64,000 nt of DNA. It comes from Garcia nutans (lineage: Eukaryota > Streptophyta > Magnoliopsida > Malpighiales > Euphorbiaceae). How positions within the stretch are numbered: position 1 is the first letter of the stretch; every line of letters starts with the position of its first letter. Both the position numbers and the translations under genes were made by a program. The notes below the pieces were generated by a model. The model saw nothing but the letters and a program-made list of their open reading frames with translations, did not search any database and was not told where the DNA came from. Below, piece by piece: positions 58,341 through 64,000 of this stretch. Location of the stretch: contig CANTUV010000035.1 of NCBI GenBank assembly GCA_947685225.1, positions 44,392,001 to 44,456,000 of the forward strand, given 5' to 3'.

Positions 58341-59533
58341 AACTTTAGGCTTATGATTTACGGTTACTTATTGTATAGAATTATAACATTTAAATTTATA
58401 TGGTTTTAAGGTTTTAAAGATTAGAATATAGAAAAATTATGGTTTAAGGTTTTAAGGGAATTAGGGTTTAAGAAAACTAGGGTTTAGAATAATTTGGTTT
58501 GAGGTTACTGTCTTGATTCTAAAGTTGAATTAGGGTTTAGTGTTTTCGGAGAATATATTTTATTTTAGAATTTGGAGAAACAATTTATAGTTTTATGAAG
58601 TTTTATGAAAATAAACAAAATGATTTAAGGTTTACAGAAACAAAAAAGATTTTTTCTAGGGTTTTTGGAAAGAAACAAATTCAATTTAAGGTTTTGAAAA
58701 ATTGGAAAGCAAATTAGGGTTTTGAGATTTTGAAGAAAAAAAAATAACAATTTTAAGATTTTTTGAAAATAAATAAACGAATTAAGGTTTTTAAGTTTTA
58801 GAAAAGGTAAATTAAAGTTCTAGGTTTTTTTGAATCAAAAGAGACAATTGAATTATTTAAGCTTCTGTGAAGAAATTAGACATTCATACCTCTGTTTCTT
58901 GGTTCCACCAAAAATTTCTTCTTGGATGAACAAGAACAAAGACAAGCTTTACTGCCTTTGATGAATTAAATTGCTTATTTGCTTCTCTCAATAAGTCTGA
59001 TCGATTTCACTGCCAGAAGGAATTATTCAAATCTTTTAAAGTTTTCCTCCTCAATTTCGGTCTCAAATTTCCCCTTCTTTTCTGTGTTGTTTTAATCCTT
59101 ATTTATAGAAGATTTTTATGATTAATTCTAGTTATTCACGGAATCTAACATTAATTAAGAAAATGGAACCGAAACCTAATTGTATTTTGTTTCGAAAAAA
59201 TTTCGCTGGTAAAAAAAAATTGCTGCGGAAAAATTGCGCTGGGGAAAAAGCTGCCACAGCTGGCTGGGGCTGCGGGCAAAAATTGCGCAGGAAAATCCTG
59301 TTGCAACTCTTCGGTGACAAATTTTTTCGTTGCCGATTTTTATTTTTATTTTTTTATTAATTATTTTTATTTTTTATTTTTTATTAATAAAAATTAGATA
59401 CTAAAGCAAATATTATTTAATTAAGATAAAAAAATTATTTTGGACTAATTAAAATATATTGGACATCACAAAAATTATTTTGGACTAATTAAAATATATT
59501 TGATCGGACTAGGTCAAAAATTAAGGGTCTACA
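58341..59533 (-). mobile_element. Truncated family B LTR, copy B5
   Basis: Reverse orientation, ending GGGTCTACA at 59533 (start of the LTR on minus), with the TTAGGGTTT-rich part (58430-58700) and a GC-rich cassette (59200-59330). The distal part is missing or replaced at 58340. Followed by 83 bp of internal sequence. Confidence 0.65.
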
Positions 59534-59616
59534 GTTTATCCCCTTCTTGAATGATCTGAGACTTTAGTGAAAGAGAGTGAAAAACAATAAGACTTAATTT
59601 TTGATGAGATGGTTAC
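59534..59616 (-). other. Stub of the B5 internal region
   Basis: 83 bp matching 3624-3706 of B1: a decayed polypurine tract, then GATCTGAGAC and AATAAGACTTAATTTT. It is cut by the start of the B4 LTR at 59617. Confidence 0.75.
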
Positions 59617-61970
59617 TGTAGACCCTTAATTTTTGACCCATTCAAATCCGATAGTCTAAAATAATTTTTTGTGGTATTTTATTTATTTTAATAATATTTT
59701 AATTACTAATATCATTTTATAGTTATTTTTAATAAAAATAAAAAATATAAAAAAATATAAAAAATATAAAAAATGAAAAAAGAAATAAAAAAATCAAACG
59801 GATCGGCGAGTGTCGCACGGCAACCCAATTCGCAGCCAGTGGGACACCGATTTTGCAGCCAGATGCCACTGGCTGCGAATTGGCCCGCTGCGCCCATTTT
59901 TGCTAGTGCAATTGCTGCCAGCACAGCCCACGGGCCCGACAGCTCGTGCGCTGCCGATTTTTTTGTGTTATCTTAATTAAATAATTTTTGCTTTACTATT
60001 TAATTTTTATTAATAAAAAATAATAAAAGAAAAGAAAAAGAAAAAAAAGAAGTCGGCTGAGCGAAATGGGCCTGCATGGCCCGCAGGCCCATTTCGCCTG
60101 CTTTTTTGCAAACGCAATTTTTCCTGCGGTATTTTTTTTTGCCAACGAAATTTTCCGATGCAAATTTTTCGAAACCTAATACAATTAGGTTTCGGTTTCT
60201 TTTTCTTATTTAGTATTGTATGCCGTGAGTAACTAGGATTAATAATAGAATTCTTTTATAAATAAGGAAGAAATAGGAGGAGAAAAACAAAGAGAAATGG
60301 GGACGAAAATTGAGAGAGTTTGAAACCGAAATTGAGTGGGAAATCAGTGAAATCAATCTGACCTTTTGAGAGGAGAAGAAGCAAAAGCCATTAACAAACG
60401 ACCAAAGGCAGCAACTGCCTTTGTTTTTATTCATCTAAGAAGAATTATTTTAGAGGAACCATCAAAAGGAGGTATGTATTAATTGTTATATTTTTTCACA
60501 GTAGCTAAGATTATGAAATTATGTCTTTCAAAATCAAAAACCCTAGAACTTTAATTTAGTTTTTCTAAAGTTAAAAACACTAATTCGTTTCTTTATTTTC
60601 CAAAAAGGCTTAAAATTGTTATTTTTACTTCTTCAAAATCTTAAAACCCTAATTGAACATGTTTTTCTTAAAAACCAAAATTTGATTCTGTTTCTTTCAA
60701 CAAACCCTAAAAACATCTTTTCTATTTATATAAACTTAAAATCATTTATTTATTTTCATAAACTTCATAAAATTATCAACTTCTTTTTTCCAAATTCTAA
60801 AAAACCTAAGCATTCACCGAAACCCTAATTCTAAAACACTAAACCCAAATGTAACTTCCAAATCTAAAATAGTAAACCCTAACCCCTTTAAAACCTTAAA
60901 CCCTAATTTTTTCTAAACCCTAATCCTTTAAAACTTTAAAAACCATAAAAACACAAATATTTTAATTTCATACAGTAAATTTGAAACCATAAATCAAAAG
61001 TATTTTAAAGAGTCCAAATCCTAGTTTCATGATTTTACATAACAAACCCTAGTTTGGTTAATCAAAGAATTTTATCAACCTTTTAAAACATAAAATCCTC
61101 AATCTATTTTAATTCTCTTAAAGTCACAGTAGCCAAATTCCATTAATTCCAAAACCCTAAACACATGAAATTAAGAGCCCTAAATGGAAACAGTAGCTAT
61201 AATTAGAATTTTATTTGCCTTATTCAATTCTAGATTTGATTATGCTTTGATTTATTTCTTATGCTTTAATTTATTTAAGTTCAATGCTTGGTTCATTTAA
61301 TTTATCATGGATGGATGTTTACTATCTATTGATATTTAATATCTTTGATGAATGATTTATTTATGATGAATGATTATTTACTTTTAGCAATTTATTTAGA
61401 TTTTCAAATATTGTAAGAGATATGTTTCCACTTGTTGGATACCTCATTAGTTAAATATCATATAATTTAATTTTCTTTTCTATTTTAGAACCTATGTAAA
61501 GGACATGTTTCTACCTTTCGGTGGGTGTCCTATTTAAGCATGTGATGTAAGGACATGTTTCCATCTTCGGATGGGTGTCCATTTATTTGTTTTGCTTGGA
61601 CCTTGCTTTAATTTTAATATATTGATGCTTTCTTTTAATTATTGTGTGTAATATGGATAATGTTGTTATACTTAAGAATTTTATAATATTAAGACCTTTA
61701 AAGGAGGCGGGTTCTAATGAACCGGGCGTTATGGGGGTGCTGGGCCATTTCTCACCTTCCCCACACGTACCCAACTTTTCGAACCCATTAAGGGGTTGGG
61801 GATTCTTTAGGAATCGAGTCATCCACCCCTTTCTTCTTTCCCGGCCTGTCCGGGTGGCGACTCCATTTTATCCGGACTTAGGTCCGTGTTCTCTAAGGCC
61901 CTGAGCCTAAATAGTGCCGAAGTCGCAAGAACCATTCCACCGGGAGTGGGGGCAAAAATCCCTGCTCACA
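59617..61970 (+). repeat. 5' LTR of family B copy B4
   Basis: TGTAGACCC to GCTCACA, 2354 bp, followed by an intact primer-binding site. It contains an 18-bp perfect inverted repeat (arms 59825-59842 and 59866-59883), an AAACCCTAA-rich block (60535-61165) and hairpin modules at 61501-61530 and 61551-61580. Its sequence is the best preserved of the B LTRs. Confidence 0.87.
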
Positions 61971-61971
61971 G

Positions 61972-61989
61972 TGGCGACTCCACTGGGGA
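61972..61989 (+). promoter_or_regulatory. Primer-binding site of B4
   Basis: TGGCGACTCCACTGGGGA, identical to that of G, one base after the LTR end. Confidence 0.85.
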
Positions 61990-62910
61990 TAAGAGAAGTT
62001 GATTCCGTTGGTCTTTCTATTATTCTATTCTATCTTATAATGATATTATCCATTGCATCATATTAGATTGCATCATGTGCGTGAGTTAGGACGCCCGTGT
62101 TACCCGTGTTATGTTATGTAAGGGATACCATACTTTCACTCAAGGTATGGAGATTGAGCGTGGCAAAACCACTCATAGCCTTATACCATTTGGTATATAC
62201 TTGCTATGGGAACCTAAGCCTTTTTAACCCAAAGACTAAAGCTCATGTAATTGGCCTAGTTACTTTCCTTAGGTTTTACCCCAAATGCATGTTGTTTGAC
62301 TATGGTTAATTTATCTTGGCTTGAATCATGGCCTATTTGGTTTGTCCTTTTTCTAATATGACCTAAGTATATTGTAAGCTCAAATAAATTTTTCTTTAAA
62401 GTCCAAAAGACCAAGGCTATTTTAAAAACTTTTCAAGATGGTCTTCGGACATAAAACTTTTCTAAAAACAAATCAAAAATTCTTTTGCTTATGGCCTAAA
62501 TACTAAGCTCAAAATCCATTTTTTCTAAGATCTTTTTACAATGGACTTAGAAACAAAATTGTTTTTATCCAACCTTTTCTTACAAAGAGCTTGCAAATTA
62601 TTTAGGTCAATTACGAAATACCAAAAATCAATTGTGGGCCTAGTTTATACTAAGAATAAATTAACCATGGGCTGGTTTTTGGCATGAATCATTAGTTACA
62701 TTTTTCAAGTGAGAAATCTATTTATGATAAACCTCTTAATTTAGTTTTAATCTAATATAGCATAAAAGCTACTTTAGTTGGTTGGATGGATTAAAACCTA
62801 ATTAATGGGAATTATCATGGATGGATTTCCATTTTCGAAAATATAACTATTGGTTGAAACGTCCAAGGAAATTATTCAAAAACAAGATATTCCATGTTGG
62901 TATTTTGTTA
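61990..62910 (+). mobile_element. Leader of B4, truncated
   Basis: Collinear with the B1 and B2 leaders up to the TTGGTATTTTGTTA block (62898-62910), where B1 (about 11580-11600) and B2 (about 26020) continue differently. Gag and the rest are absent in the window, so the element is cut here by another sequence. Confidence 0.7.
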
Positions 62911-62934
62911 AGCCTCAACAAAATACCAACATGG
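62892..62934. repeat. 18-bp perfect inverted repeat at the B4 breakpoint
   Basis: Left arm CCATGTTGGTATTTTGTT (62892-62909) belongs to the B4 leader; right arm 62917-62934 is its exact reverse complement; the spacer is 7 nt. AGCCTCAACAA occurs at 62911-62921 and again at 62944-62954. Confidence 0.9.
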
Positions 62935-63442
62935 GACACGGCCAAGCCTCAACAATTTTTATTTTTTGCACTTTGTCACAGTAAGTGACACGGCCAAAGG
63001 ACTTGGCCGTGTCCCTTGGCCGTGTCACTTGGACATGGCCAAGACTTCACCAATTGCTCTTTGTTTTTTTATTTTGCACCTCTTCTTCCAGTAGCAGACA
63101 CGCCCATGGGACATGGCCAAGTCACTGGCCGTGTCCCTCAACACATACAAGACACGGTCGTGTTAACCCTAACTTGGCCGTGTCTCTCACTTTTTCACTT
63201 TAAAAAACACGATTCTTTCACCTTTTTCCTCATTCAGTCCCTAGTTTCCTGTTTGTTCATCTTCTCGCTCTCTCACTTTCTCTCTCTAGCAACCTCCATT
63301 CTTTGTGATTCCAAGCTCCAAATCCTCCATTAAACCTCAAATCTCTTCACCAAAACTAGAAATAATCAATTAAAACTTCTTCTTTGCTCATAAAAGTTTG
63401 ATTTAATCAAGTTTTGGTGTTACATTTTTCAGATTTCTCAAG
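62935..63442 (+). promoter_or_regulatory. Upstream region of the Athila-like ORF, with clustered GACACGGCCAAG motifs
   Basis: Between about 62935 and 63185 there are nine copies of GACACGGCCAAG or its reverse complement, some with one change, in both orientations. A CT-rich stretch (63260-63300) and plain AT-rich sequence follow up to the ATG at 63443. It is probably the LTR or leader of the element that carries the ORF, but no LTR terminus was defined. Confidence 0.5.
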
Positions 63443-64000
63443 ATGCCAAGAACAAAGATAGTCTCACACCGCAAGAAGAAGAGGCCTACAACCGAAGGAG
63501 CTTCTTCCTCTTCATAAATTTCATCTTTGAAGAGAGCAAATTTTTTGGCTCATGGTTTTTTCCCGACGAGGTATGTTATTGATGAATCTCTTGATGCTCT
63601 GCAAATTAGGACTAATTTTTATCGATATGTGCAATTCCTTGGGTGGGAGAATCTAGTCTCCTTGCGACCTTTGCAGTTTGAGGAGCTGACTTTGGAATTT
63701 CTGACATCTCTTAAGGTTGAAAGAGATGATAAAAAAATTTGCACTAGAATGAGTTTTAAATTGCTGGGTAAATCATTTGTGCTTAATATTGAACAATTGA
63801 ATACTATATATGGTTTCCATCAGCATGGGGAAAGGTCGGTACCTAAAGAATTTAAACAACAATTTGCTTGGGGAGCATTAGGCTCGGGGACCTATGTGGC
63901 CAAATCGGCCAAAGCATCTAGATTAAGAAATTTCGCTTTGAGGTATTTGCATCGGTTTATGTCTTGTGGATTCTTTGCTTGGAAAGAGAGCCCGGGTGTG
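63443..64000 (+). pseudogene. Athila-like ORF1 / putative plant transposon protein, 5' part, one in-frame stop
   Basis: ATG 63443 opens with the basic N-terminus MPRTKIVSHRKKKRP and meets TAA at 63515-63517. The same frame is then open for 161 codons to the window edge. The open part includes RYVIDESLDALQIRTNFYR, LQFEELTLEFLTSLKVE, then KLLGKSFVLNIEQLNTIYGF, and later FALRYLHRFMSCGFFAW. The order of a short-loop helix, an ELTxEFLxSL motif and an FxLxLxxLNxxxGF motif is that of the Athila ORF1 / plant transposon protein family in gypsy elements. The biochemical role of this family is unclear. The gene continues beyond the window. The early stop probably kills it, unless translation starts downstream. 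Confidence 0.6.

Overview
This window is intergenic, retrotransposon-dense nuclear DNA of a flowering plant, most likely a eudicot. It is AT-rich, and nearly every recognisable reading frame belongs to a plant transposable element: Tat-type Ty3/gypsy gag-pol, plant LINE ORF2, an Athila-like ORF1 and an hAT-type terminal-repeat element. I found no convincing host protein gene, rRNA, tRNA or CRISPR. All similarity statements are by eye; no alignment or search was run.

Layout from left to right. (a) 1-15725: an LTR of family C (minus, running off the left edge) is split by B1 (1598-14422, minus), a 12.8-kb gag-only LTR element. B1 in turn carries a 2.77-kb solo LTR of family D (7012-9781). (b) 15726-17689: unassigned, with a 30-bp minisatellite. 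(c) 17690-19201: the 3' end of a LINE, split by an hAT-like element (17808-18937). (d) 19960-48965: a three-level nest. A LINE ORF2 is split inside its C-terminal zinc-finger region by B2 (23049-48043). B2 is split by element G (27646-42431), a 14.8-kb Tat-type gypsy element with near-identical LTRs and a perfect CCACC target duplication. (e) 48966-52058: AT-rich repeats. (f) 52059-56543: a family C LTR (C2) next to a family B solo LTR (B3). (g) 56544-57889: unassigned. (h) 57890-62910: truncated family B copies (B5, B4). (i) 62911-64000: the leader and start of an Athila-like ORF1, running off the right edge.

Element G is the centrepiece. On the sense strand it has a TGGCGACTCCACTGGGGA primer-binding site, a repeat-rich leader, gag (one frameshift), protease, and an intact 1274-codon RT / RNase H / second RNase H / integrase frame. 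Between integrase and the 3' LTR it carries two antisense genes, each with well-formed introns (five exons and two exons). Their products look like plant-mobile-domain (PMD / DUF7745-like) proteins. A 30-nt sequence overlapping the primer-binding site recurs as a 29/30 inverted copy beside the polypurine tract, so the two ends of the internal region could base-pair.

Family B elements have no pol. They share G's primer-binding site and an unusual C-x2-H-x4-H-x4-C gag knuckle, so they look like gag-only parasites of a Tat-type partner. Copies of B without the nested insertions serve as empty sites and confirm the insertion points of D and G to the base.
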